From contig CALKQT010000071.1 of NCBI GenBank assembly GCA_937990735.1, positions 1 through 64,000 of the forward strand: 64,000 bases of DNA, read 5' to 3'. Every line of letters begins with the position of its first letter. Positions within the stretch are counted from its first letter, which is position 1. This stretch comes from an uncultured Campylobacter sp. Its GTDB lineage: Bacteria; Campylobacterota; Campylobacteria; Campylobacterales; Campylobacteraceae. A program made the translations under genes and the position numbers. Of the stretch, positions 1 to 8,881 are shown one piece after another. The notes under the pieces were generated by a model. The model saw only the letters and a program-made list of their open reading frames with translations, did no database searches and had not been told where the DNA came from.

Positions 1-1509
1 TTTAAGATATTCCGAGTTTTTTCTATTCATTAATATAAGTGATATTTGCTTTAGCTCATTATTTCTTGGCTTTTCAGGAAACCCGAGATTATCTATTATT
101 TTGTTTAAGTGGTCTATCTCGCTATTATTTAACATGTCTATATAGATGTCGTATGTTTTGAAATTTTTATTCTCTTCTTTAGATATAATTGAATGGTGTA
201 TTAAAGTTCTTTCGGATAATAGTAATTTTATATCATTAATTCCATTTTTGATTATATATTCTATTATTTCATAGAAATTTGAGTAAGTATCTATGACAAT
301 TAACGGTCTTTGTATTCCATATTTTTTTATCTCCTCAAAATCCCGTATTATGCTGTGATTACTATTATCCGAAGTTGATATAAAAACATTGTATCCCTTT
401 TGATTTAGAACGTGGCTCGCCTCTTTTAAAAAAATGCTTTTGCCATTGCCTATTTCTCCTAAAACACATATGATGTTATGTTTTTCGAAATTCTCTATTA
501 AATCTTTTATTTGCTCTCTAATAACCAAAAAGGGCGGTTTTTGATTTTCGTGATCTGGTGCCTGATAAATAAAATTTTCATCCAACTGTCCATTTGTTAA
601 AAAAAGCTCAACTTGATTATCTCGCAGTATTTTATTTTTTGTTTCCTCAATACTATATTTTTTAAGGGATTTTGTATAAAATTCTTTTGCTGGTTCAATT
701 AGCTTACTAATATTTTCTTTTATTATGTCGCTAAAACCTTCTACTCCGATTCTTAAAATTTGTCCGTATTTATTGAAACGAAAATCCTCGAAATTTGTAT
801 CGCCTGTTTTTTGGCTTTGAACAAAGTAGGTCTTGTCTTTAAAATTTGGATTTTTATATAATACTTTTTCTATTTCTATATCATATAAAGAGTATCCAAT
901 AAAAATAATTGCGCTAGCGTATTCAAGATCATTTTTAAAATGGTATTCGCATGCGGATTTACTAAACACATCGGCAGAGGCAACATATGACGAGCCGCTT
1001 ATTTTAAAATCCTTATCTATGGTCTCTTCGTTTAAATTTTTTATAAAACCATTAATATGCACGCAATACAATTCATTATCTTCAAGCTTGCTATTTAGCG
1101 TTGCTGTTTCAACCCTTTTACCTATAGATTTAGCTGCAGTTTCTACTAAATCATCGTAGTTTGTCGTCCAGATTCTCTTCCATGGAAGCATTAAAATATT
1201 CTTATGATATTCAAGCGGTTCTTGTGTTTCAAATATATTTCTTAGCTTTTTAATTAAATTTTGTAGCATATTTCTATTATTTTGGCATTTTACTTGTAAA
1301 AAATAATCCATTGTATCTTTTAAATCGCCTTTTTCGCTCTCTGTAAGACCTCCTACATCTCGGATTGCCTGTGTTAACTTTTCTGTATTCGGCATGTCTG
1401 TTACTTTGTCATCAAGTGTTTTTGCGCCAACAGAAAAGCCAGCACCTACAAATAGTACTATATTCCCATTTGACATTTTGTTAAGTAGATCATTTATTTT
1501 ATCCTCCAT
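1..1509 (-). CDS. SIR2 domain plus P-loop NTPase protein, candidate anti-phage defence (C-terminus outside window)
   Basis: The first 503 residues are visible; the reading frame is open to base 1 and continues beyond it. Residues 21-26 (VGAGFS) match the NAD-binding GAGxS motif of SIR2 domains, 115-119 are TTNYD, H151 lies in VHINGF where SIR2 has its catalytic histidine, and 205-210 read GYSLYD. A second domain begins near 325 with a Walker A motif at 351-358 (GEIGNGKS) and a hydrophobic strand ending in D at 403-407 as Walker B. SIR2 fused to a STAND-type NTPase is known from AVAST type 5 and related defence proteins, where phage sensing triggers NAD+ depletion. The gene is much more AT-rich than the DMT gene next to it, which suggests acquisition. 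The defence role and STAND class are inferred; the sensor half is not visible. Confidence 0.78.
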   Translation of the reverse strand, partial: MEDKINDLLNKMSNGNIVLFVGAGFSVGAKTLDDKVTDMPNTEKLTQAIRDVGGLTESEKGDLKDTMDYFLQVKCQNNRNMLQNLIKKLRNIFETQEPLEYHKNILMLPWKRIWTTNYDDLVETAAKSIGKRVETATLNSKLEDNELYCVHINGFIKNLNEETIDKDFKISGSSYVASADVFSKSACEYHFKNDLEYASAIIFIGYSLYDIEIEKVLYKNPNFKDKTYFVQSQKTGDTNFEDFRFNKYGQILRIGVEGFSDIIKENISKLIEPAKEFYTKSLKKYSIEETKNKILRDNQVELFLTNGQLDENFIYQAPDHENQKPPFLVIREQIKDLIENFEKHNIICVLGEIGNGKSIFLKEASHVLNQKGYNVFISTSDNSNHSIIRDFEEIKKYGIQRPLIVIDTYSNFYEIIEYIIKNGINDIKLLLSERTLIHHSIISKEENKNFKTYDIYIDMLNNSEIDHLNKIIDNLGFPEKPRNNELKQISLILMNRKNSEYLK

Positions 1510-1704
1510 AATTAACTCCTATTTTTAATAAATATTGTTAATTGTACTATAATTTTGCAATATTTAATATAAATGCTATTTTATATGCTACCAAAGTTAG
1601 TTTCTAGTAGCTTTTAAACTATATACGAATTATCCTAAACTCCCAAATTTAACCTCAGCTTAAGCATAAATTTATATACTTTGGCTTTAAATTTAAGGCG
1701 GCAA

Positions 1705-2604
1705 ATGAGATCTCAGAGCGAATTTTTCGGCGTATTTATCACGCTTCTTGGCGGCGTGTTATGGGGCTTTAGCGGAGTTTGCGGGCAGTATCTGTTCACG
1801 CAAAAAGGCGTCAGCGCCGACTGGCTCGTGCCCTACCGCCTGAGCCTCGCCGGGCTTGCGATGACGGCGTATTATGTCGCTCGCTCGCCGCGCCTAGCTC
1901 TTGCGCCGTTAAAAGATCGCGCGCTTTTGCCGCAGCTGCTCATCTACGCCTTTTTTGGGCTTATGATGACGCAGTATTCGTACTTTTGCGGTATCGAGCT
2001 CTCAAACGCCGCCGTCGCGACCGTGATCCAGTACTCCGCCCTCGCGCTCATCCTCGCCGTCGTTTGCTTTTTGGAGCGGCGCGCGCCTAAAAAGGTCGAG
2101 CTCATCGCGCTTGTTTTGGCGGTGCTCGGCGTCATGCTGCTCGCCACTCACGGCGATCTGGGCTCGCTCGTTATCAGCGCGGAGGCGCTGGTTTGGTGCC
2201 TGATTAGCGCGCTTGGCGTCGTGGTTTACAGCCTCATCCCCGCGAAGTTAAATCAAAAATACCCCATTGCGCTAAATTTAGGTTGGGGCATGGTCATCGG
2301 CGGCGGCGCGCTTGCGCTTTATACGCGGGTTTGGCAGCTGGGCGGCGTGAGCGACGCGGACGGCTTTGCGGCGCTTGCCGCGGTGGTGATCCTTGGCACG
2401 ATATGCGCGTTTAGCTTTTACATGACGGGGCTAAAGATAATAGGCGCGAGCAGGGCGAGCATGATCGCGTGCATAGAGCCGGTGAGCGCGGCGGCGTTTG
2501 CCTATTTTTGGTTGGGGACAGAGTTCGTGTTTCTTGATTTTGCGGGCTTTACGCTCATTATCTCGTGCATATTTTTGCTGGCTAAAGATAGGAAAAAGGC
2601 GTAA
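1705..2604 (+). CDS. DMT-superfamily EamA-family transporter
   Basis: This 299-residue protein is almost entirely hydrophobic, with about ten membrane segments in two repeats of five, the layout of EamA/RhaT-type drug/metabolite exporters. The glycine-rich first helix (LLGGVLWGFSGV) and the GLKIIGASRASM segment in the second half, followed by a helix containing EPV, are typical of EamA repeats. I chose the ATG at 1705 because AAGGCGG precedes it closely; a TTG eight codons upstream is possible. The substrate cannot be read from sequence. The next gene starts 13 bases after the stop, so the two may be co-transcribed. Confidence 0.85.
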   Translation: MRSQSEFFGVFITLLGGVLWGFSGVCGQYLFTQKGVSADWLVPYRLSLAGLAMTAYYVARSPRLALAPLKDRALLPQLLIYAFFGLMMTQYSYFCGIELSNAAVATVIQYSALALILAVVCFLERRAPKKVELIALVLAVLGVMLLATHGDLGSLVISAEALVWCLISALGVVVYSLIPAKLNQKYPIALNLGWGMVIGGGALALYTRVWQLGGVSDADGFAALAAVVILGTICAFSFYMTGLKIIGASRASMIACIEPVSAAAFAYFWLGTEFVFLDFAGFTLIISCIFLLAKDRKKA

Positions 2605-2617
2605 ATTTGGAGGAGAG

Positions 2618-3040
2618 ATGATCTATTTGGCGCAAACGGATACGACGGCGGGATTTTTGAGTAAGGATTTTCGCGAGATAAACGCACTCAAACGCCGAGC
2701 GGCGGACAAACCCTGCCTCATAACGACGGCGAAGCTTAGCGAGCTAAAAAATCTCGCAAGAGTGCCCGCTAAATTTAAAAATTTAGTGCGCCGCGCGAGG
2801 AAAACGACCTTTTTATATCCGAACGGCACCGCCGTGCGCGTCGTAAAAGAGTGCGCCCACGAGGAGTTTTTACGTAAATTTGACTGGCTCTACTCCAGCA
2901 GTGCAAATTTAAACGGGCAAAACTTCGACGAAGCCTGGGCGAAAGCTGCGGCGGATCAGGTCGTGGATCAAAATTTCAGCCAAAACGCAAGCTCGAAAAT
3001 ATATAAAATTTCAAAAACTAAAATTTTGCGGATTAGATAG
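2618..3040 (+). CDS. Short Sua5/YciO/YrdC-family protein
   Basis: The 140-residue product starts at an ATG preceded by GGAGGAGAG. The N-terminal part (IYLAQTDTTAGFLSKD, then ALKRR and ADKPCLITT) has the pattern of the YrdC/Sua5 fold, in which T-T-x-G and KRR residues bind nucleotide and substrate; YPNGTAVRVV fits the later core strand. Members of this family make threonylcarbamoyl-AMP for t6A37 in tRNA, but Campylobacter also has short paralogues of unproven activity, and this one is shorter than the usual 200 or so residues. I therefore name the family only. It follows the EamA transporter closely and may share its transcript. Confidence 0.75.
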   Translation: MIYLAQTDTTAGFLSKDFREINALKRRAADKPCLITTAKLSELKNLARVPAKFKNLVRRARKTTFLYPNGTAVRVVKECAHEEFLRKFDWLYSSSANLNGQNFDEAWAKAAADQVVDQNFSQNASSKIYKISKTKILRIR

Positions 3041-4150
3041 AGCTGTTGATTAAAAATTTACGCGCGCAAAGAGCGCTCAAAAAGAGGCGCTAGTTTATAA
3101 ATTTAAGCGACTTTGTAAATTTAAATTGCTCTATAAATTTACCGAACCGTAAAATTTCGTCACATATAAACCGCGCAATACCGTCTGGAATTTTAAAAAA
3201 TTGTGAAAAGATCACGGCAAACTCTCAGAAAAATCATATAAAAAGCTGTAAATCCCCCCCCCCCCACTGCCTTCAAGTAATAAAATTCCTGCCGTTCTCG
3301 AAGCCGTAAAATTTCACTATTGCTAGCTTTGAATGAAATTCTATCGCCAAATACTCTCGATCAAAATTTTAACTCGGGCGAGCTAAGATTATCACTAAAA
3401 ATTCTAGCATCCCGAGCATTCTCGATTAAAATTTTAGAGATTAGGCATTACCGCCGGTTTTTATCCGAGCTGCTGCGCGCCGTTTTATCACAACCCTACC
3501 GACGCCGCTTTTGCCTTTGATTAAAATTTGATCTTTAAAAAAAGCTCCTCTGGCGCCGCTAAAATCAAAATTTCGCCGCTGCGCCAATAGTTTTAATAAA
3601 ATTCAGACGCCGCTTCTGCCGATAATTTCAATTAAAATTTTATCGCCGCTGCCGCAAGTAGTTAGCAATCAAAATTCTATCATAGCGATCTTATGTCAAA
3701 ATTTCGCCATTGACACCTCATCGCTGCCGCCGCCGATACTACGCCTTCGATCGCCGCTGCCGCTGCCGCCACAGCAAGCGCCGCAAAGCAGTCCTCGTAG
3801 CTCACGCCCTTTAGGCTCTCAAACCTGCGTGTAAAGCGCAAGCGCACCGCCTCCCATTGTTGTGCCACGACGACGACCGATCCGCGCGATAAAATTTCCG
3901 CCGCCACGCAGTGTATCAAAGCAAACGCTGCAAATTTTAAAATTTTACCGCCTCTCGCCGCGCGGCATCGATAAATTCCAACCGATAAATTCCGCTAGCT
4001 AGTCTTTCATTCTCGCATAAATCATAAATTTCCATAAATTTAACGCTGCCTTTCTTGCTTTATATTAAAATTTCGCTAAAATTACCGCATTAAATTTGAA
4101 GCGCAAACGGAGTTTAAGCTTAAACCGCTTGCGGGCAAATTAAATCCATT
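3041..4150. other. Gene-free stretch with AAATTTTA-type repeats and a C12 tract
   Basis: About 1.1 kb without a convincing gene. It is full of short AT palindromes (AAAATTT, AAATTTTA, AAAATTC) separated by GC-rich CGCCGC-type runs. The open frames at 3320-3520 (+) and 3680-3919 (-) lack ribosome binding sites and show low-complexity alanine or arginine-rich composition, so I do not call them. A promoter for the downstream permease is probably in the last 100 bases, but I see no clear -10 box. Confidence 0.6.
3254..3265. repeat. Poly-C tract (12 C)
   Basis: Twelve consecutive C residues, within the length range of slipped-strand contingency tracts in Campylobacter. It lies 214 bases after the stop of the YrdC-like gene and is not inside any ORF I can support. 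Confidence 0.9.
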
Positions 4151-4162
4151 CAAGGAGCTTTT

Positions 4163-5539
4163 ATGAGCGGTGTTGCGTTAATCATCTGCTTCGCCATAGC
4201 GGTCGTCGTGATGATTTTTTTGATCTCCAAAGCAGGCGTTCACCCGTTTTTGGCGCTAATGCTTATCTCCCTGGCGCTCGCGATCGTCGCGGGTATACCG
4301 CTAGCCAAGATCCCCGCGATTATCGGCGACGGATTCAGCGGCACGTTTAAGAGTATCGGTATCGTCATAATCTTCGGCGCGCTCATCGGCACCGTGCTCG
4401 AAAAGACGGGCGCGGCGCTCAAACTCGCCGATATGGTCGTAAACGTAGTCGGGCAGAAGCGCCCCGAGCTTGCGATGCTCATAATGGGCTGGATCGTGGG
4501 TATCCCCGTATTTTGCGACAGCGGCTTCGTCGTATTAAACCCGATCCGAGAAGCGATCAGCAAAAAAATCGGCGAAAATCCGGTCGCTCTTGCAGTAGCG
4601 CTCTCGGGCGGACTTTATGCCTCGCACGTATTCATCCCACCGACTCCCGGACCGATCGCCGCAGCAGGCGCCGTGGGTCTAGGCGGCAATCTACTGCTCG
4701 TAATCGCAATGGGCGCGGTAGTGTCCCTGCCGGTGCTGATCGCTACATACTTTTTTTCTAAAAAAGTCGCCAAAAGCGTCCATATAAGCGAAGCTGAAGC
4801 CAATGAAGTCATCGCCAAAAGCTACGACGATCTGCTTAAACAATACGGCAAATTGCCGGGCGGATTTTTAAGCTTAGCCCCTATTTTGATGCCGATCCTA
4901 TTTATGGCGCTGGGCTCCGTCGCCAAGATCCTAAAAGTAGGCGGGTTTGCGGGCGAAATTTCGCAATTTTTAGGAAATCCTATCATCGCGCTAGCCTTAG
5001 GCGTAGTTTTTGCGGTATTTTTACTCGCACAAACCGACAAACTAGGCGAATTTAGCGAGCTCACCAACGAATCCTTAAAGATAGTAGGCCCGATCCTCTT
5101 CATCACCGCAGCGGGCGGAGTGCTAGGCAAGGTCATCACCGACGCCGGCTTCGTAACCTACATCAAGGACAATGCGACTGCCATTAAAGCCGCGGGGATT
5201 TTCTTCCCATTCTTAATCTCGGCCGTCTTAAAAACCGCGCAAGGAAGCTCCACCGTGGCGATCATCACTACAGCTTCGATTATGGGCGCATTTAACGCGG
5301 ACGGCTCGCTAATGCAGGTGCTGGGCTTCACCTCCGAAATGTCCGGCGCACTCGTCGTAATGGCGATCGCAGCGGGCGCGATGACGGTTTCGCACGCTAA
5401 CGACAGCTACTTTTGGGTCGTTACAAATTTCAGCAAGATGAACCCGCAGCAAGGCTACCGCACCCAAACAATGCTAACCCTAATTATGGGCATTACGGGC
5501 ATGATCAGCGTGTGGATTTTGTCGCTGTTTTTGATCTAG
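4163..5539 (+). CDS. GntP-family permease, probable glycerate (or gluconate-type acid) importer
   Basis: The 458-residue protein has 11-13 predicted membrane helices and family-typical blocks: HPFLALMLISLALAI near the start, PVFCDSGFVVLNPI around residue 118 and FIPPTPGPIAAA around 158, all hallmarks of GntP gluconate/hydroxyacid:H+ symporters. Length fits the family (about 450). The ATG follows AAGGAG at proper spacing. The next gene downstream on the same strand is a glycerate kinase, so I infer that D-glycerate or a similar sugar acid is the substrate. The sequence alone cannot separate glycerate from gluconate, and no gluconate kinase is in the window. Confidence 0.88.
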   Translation: MSGVALIICFAIAVVVMIFLISKAGVHPFLALMLISLALAIVAGIPLAKIPAIIGDGFSGTFKSIGIVIIFGALIGTVLEKTGAALKLADMVVNVVGQKRPELAMLIMGWIVGIPVFCDSGFVVLNPIREAISKKIGENPVALAVALSGGLYASHVFIPPTPGPIAAAGAVGLGGNLLLVIAMGAVVSLPVLIATYFFSKKVAKSVHISEAEANEVIAKSYDDLLKQYGKLPGGFLSLAPILMPILFMALGSVAKILKVGGFAGEISQFLGNPIIALALGVVFAVFLLAQTDKLGEFSELTNESLKIVGPILFITAAGGVLGKVITDAGFVTYIKDNATAIKAAGIFFPFLISAVLKTAQGSSTVAIITTASIMGAFNADGSLMQVLGFTSEMSGALVVMAIAAGAMTVSHANDSYFWVVTNFSKMNPQQGYRTQTMLTLIMGITGMISVWILSLFLI

Positions 5540-5920
5540 GTTAGCTTATTTTAGCCGCTACCGCGCTAATCAGTGCGGAGCGCTACGGGCATATACCAGC
5601 GGCTAGCTACATTAAATTCTTTAAATTTACGTAGCTAGCCAGCACTGCACAAATGCCCTAGTATTAAAATTTCGTATAGCGGAGTTTTAAATTTACACAC
5701 AAAGCCTCAAGGAGCGAAATTTTAAAATTCTATCGCTACGGAATTTTAAAATTTAGCCGAAATTCTATGGCTTACAGAATTCTAAAATTCCACGACATGA
5801 AATTTTAGAATTTGCCCCATAAATTTGGCAACGAGATTTTAAAATTCTACTTTTGCTTCGGTCTCGTCATCGTAAATTTAGCCTATGCGCTGTAAAATTC
5901 CAAAATTTTGAAATACCAGC
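5540..5920. other. Intergenic repeat-rich spacer
   Basis: Nearly 400 bases with at least six GAATTTTA/TAAAATTC-type near-palindromes separated by unrelated sequence. No ORF, no clear promoter and no terminator-like hairpin with a T run is visible. Whether the permease and kinase genes share a transcript across this gap is unclear. Confidence 0.6.
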
Positions 5921-5932
5921 TAAAGGAAAAAT

Positions 5933-7069
5933 ATGAAAGTTTTAGTCGCGATCGACTCATTTAAGGGCTCGCTTAGTTCGCTTGAGGCGGGCAACGCCAT
6001 AAAATCAGGCATCGAGAAGCTAGGCTGCGAGGTGCTCGTCAAACCTATCGCAGATGGCGGCGAAGGAAGCGTTGAAGCCCTTGCCGACGCGCTAAAAGCT
6101 AGGTTTATGGACGTCATCGTAGCAAATCCGTTAGGCGAAAAAACGCCCGCACGCTACGCCTTAAAAGGCGAGCTAGGCATCTTAGAAATGGCGTCTGCAT
6201 CGGGTCTGCCGCTCATCGAAAAATCGCGCCGCAACCCGCTAAAAACGAGCACTTTTGGCTTTGGCGAGATGATAGCGCATGCGATTGCGCACGGCGCGCG
6301 AAAGTTTATCATCGGCATCGGTGGAAGTGCTACGAATGATGCGGGCATGGGGATGCTGCGCGCGCTTGGTTTTAAATTTAAAGATGCAAATGGCGCAGAG
6401 CTTACGGGAGCGGGCGAGGATCTGATTAAACTCGCCACGATAGATTGCACTTCGGTGCTGGCGCATCTTAAAGAATGCGAGTTTCTCATCGCCTGCGACG
6501 TGGATAATCCGCTCTTCGGCGAAAACGGCGCGGCATATATTTACGCCCCGCAAAAGGGCGCGGATGCGGCGATGGTAAAGCAGCTCGATGCGGGGCTTAT
6601 CAATTTCGCAAGCGTCGTAAGCAAACATCTTGGACGCGAGCTTTGGAATAGCCCCGGAGCAGGAGCTGCCGGCGGGCTGGGCTTTGGCTTTGTGAGCTTT
6701 TTAAACGCGACGCTTAAGCCGGGCATCGACATTATCACCGAAGAGATCGGACTGGATCGCGATATGAAAGGCACCGAGCTTGTCATCACAGGCGAAGGAA
6801 GGCTCGATTTTCAAAGCTCGATGGGTAAAACCCCCTGCGGCGTCGCGAAAATCGCCGCGCACTACGGCGTGCCCGTAATCGCGCTGGCAGGCGGTATCTC
6901 GCCCTGTGCCGGTGGCTGTAACGAGCGAGGTATAGGAGCATTTTTTTGTATCCTAAACGAACCGATGAGCCTTGAGCGCGCGATGGAAAAAGAGATCGCA
7001 ACACAAAATTTAGCCCGCGTCGCCGAACAAGCGGTGAGATTGTTTATGCTTGGACGCGGCGCTAAATAG
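5933..7069 (+). CDS. glxK: Glycerate kinase (GarK/GlxK family)
   Basis: The product (378 residues, the usual size of the type-1 glycerate kinase family) phosphorylates D-glycerate with ATP, feeding it into lower glycolysis as 2-phosphoglycerate or 3-phosphoglycerate. Visible family motifs are the N-terminal VAIDSFKGSLSS, IADGGEGSVEAL near residue 40, GIGGSATNDAGMGML at about 127-141, the GAGAAGGLGFGF block around 245 and TGEGRLDFQSSMGKTP near 287-302. The ATG is preceded by AAAGGA. Together with the GntP permease it makes a simple glycerate uptake and use pair, which fits an organism that does not ferment sugars. The choice between 2- and 3-phosphorylation is not made here. Confidence 0.92.
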   Translation: MKVLVAIDSFKGSLSSLEAGNAIKSGIEKLGCEVLVKPIADGGEGSVEALADALKARFMDVIVANPLGEKTPARYALKGELGILEMASASGLPLIEKSRRNPLKTSTFGFGEMIAHAIAHGARKFIIGIGGSATNDAGMGMLRALGFKFKDANGAELTGAGEDLIKLATIDCTSVLAHLKECEFLIACDVDNPLFGENGAAYIYAPQKGADAAMVKQLDAGLINFASVVSKHLGRELWNSPGAGAAGGLGFGFVSFLNATLKPGIDIITEEIGLDRDMKGTELVITGEGRLDFQSSMGKTPCGVAKIAAHYGVPVIALAGGISPCAGGCNERGIGAFFCILNEPMSLERAMEKEIATQNLARVAEQAVRLFMLGRGAK

Positions 7070-8881
7070 GGTTTTGGGCTGAAATTTTAAGGCACAGGCA
7101 CTAAAGCTTTCAGAGAGTGCGGGCAAGGGATACGGCGCGGCGACAGTTCGCAGCAGGCGACGCGGCAAAGTGTGGCAGGCGGCGAGCACGGCGAAGAAGC
7201 GAAATTTTATGCAGGATAGATTTGCGTGCTTTAAAGGCACGGCGCGATCTTGACGCAGATGCAGCGCTCGTGCGGCTTACAAGGCACAAAAATATACGCG
7301 AAGAAGCAGGCGAGAGCCTACAACGATGGACGTTGGTAAAGCGGCGGCTTGCGGCAAGAGGATACGGGCTATGACGTGCATGCGTGGCAAGCAAATACCG
7401 CGCGCGGCTTGCGGCGAGCGGCAAAATTTCATCTACCACAGCCACGGTTAAGCAGATAAAATTTTGCATTAAAGCGGAGCTTTTCCGAAATTCTAGCGCG
7501 TTTGAAAAGGCGGAGACGGTTAAGGGGCGGCGCAGCGACGGGCGGCATGAAATTTTACTGCGCACGATACATATGCAAGGAGCGATCTAAAACTCATTTT
7601 CCAATCAAGCGGCTCGCGGACCCTCACAATACATACCTCAAGGCGTGATTAAAACAGATAGAATTTTAAAATTTAACGCCGTATTCACAGCCTATGGAAT
7701 TTGCAACGTAAATTTAAAAGCAACGATCCGCTTTATAAAATTCCGTTTCGAATTTTAACCCGCGATATGTCCGTCTTGAGGCAAAAAAAGGCCGCTTAAT
7801 CGCAAGATCGCGCTTCTTGCAAAGATGACGGCGGCGCATTACTTCGCTCGCTCGCAAAGCCCGCCAGCCCTCCGATGACGCTTTGATGAGGAGCGGGCCG
7901 CGTCTACGTAAATTCGTATTATTAGGATCGCGGATTTGCTTATCGCTAAATTTGGTGCAGATGCGGCCACCGTACGCCGCTATGACAGAGCCGAGCTTTC
8001 GTTAAATTTGCTCCGATTGCGCTGTGTTTTGCGATAAAAATTTATGAAATTCCATTTTCGGTCGGCGCCGCAAAATTTTATAAAGCTCCATTTTAAAATT
8101 TTCAGCACGGGCACGTACCGATCAGGTCGTCAAGCTAAAATCAAATCTTAAAATTCTAAGCGACGAATGCGAAAAACCCTCGCGCCTAGCGTATCTGCGG
8201 CGGCGACACGGGCACGCTAAATTTATCGCTTTTAAGACGCAAAAGACGCGCAGGCGCGGGCAAAATTTATTGATTTTAGAGTTTCAAGCATCGAATTCGC
8301 GCGTCTAGGCTAAATTTTAAATTTAAAGCGCGCGACGCTTCGGACGCATCCACGCGACTGCGAGCGCTCATGAAATTCGCCCGAAGCAAGGTTGTAAAAC
8401 CGCGGGCGGGCGCAAAATTTATCGCCGCGAAAATCAAAACCGCGAAAGCAAAAAAGGCTCCGCGGGCGGGCGCTGCCGCACCCGCCCGAGCAAATTAAAA
8501 TCGCATGATCCGCCAACCGGCATACGTGGAGGGCGCTGCTGCGGGTATTTGCACTTAAATCCGGTGCGATTACAATGCTATCTAAAACCGCGCCTGCTTA
8601 AATTCGCGCCGTTTCAGTTCGCTCGCAATCACATCTCGCCGCAGTAGCGCTTTAAATTTGCGCTGCCGCGATTTGTGCGCATTCAATCGCTACGGCAAGG
8701 GTAAAATTTCAAAATCTAGGTCCATACGCGCCGATTTGCGCCGCCAAAAATCGCTCGGATCGAATTTACGCTACCTCAATCTGCGCAGATTAAAGCGCCG
8801 CCGCTTAAAAGCGCAAAATTTACCTCTCAAACGGCGGTGCGAAATTTCACTAAAATTTCATCTCTTAATTCGGCGCGCGAT
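7070..8881. other. 1.8-kb region without a supportable gene
   Basis: The longest gene-free stretch in the window. Several overlapping frames on both strands (for example 7110-7565 minus and 7117-7374 plus) are open, but they are arginine/alanine-rich, lack Shine-Dalgarno sequences, and match nothing I know. AAATTTTA-type words alternate with GC-rich runs. A 13-base direct repeat (CGCGGGCGGGCGC) occurs at 8401 and 8461, sixty bases apart. It could be decayed coding DNA or expanded intergenic sequence. Confidence 0.6.

Noticed and set aside
833..1159. Plus-strand open frame of 108 codons
   Set aside because: It is antisense to the SIR2 gene, which has clear motifs across this stretch, and has no ribosome binding site.
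3680..3919. Minus-strand alanine-rich open frame of 79 codons
   Set aside because: No binding site, GCC-repeat composition and no recognisable family; probably a by-product of the GC-rich repeats.
7110..7590. Overlapping open frames on both strands
   Set aside because: Arginine/alanine-rich, mutually antisense, no start signals and no known relatives. I report the region as gene-free.
8401..8473. Two copies of a 13-base GC-rich repeat considered as a CRISPR start
   Set aside because: Only two copies, a repeat too short for CRISPR and no further units or cas genes nearby.
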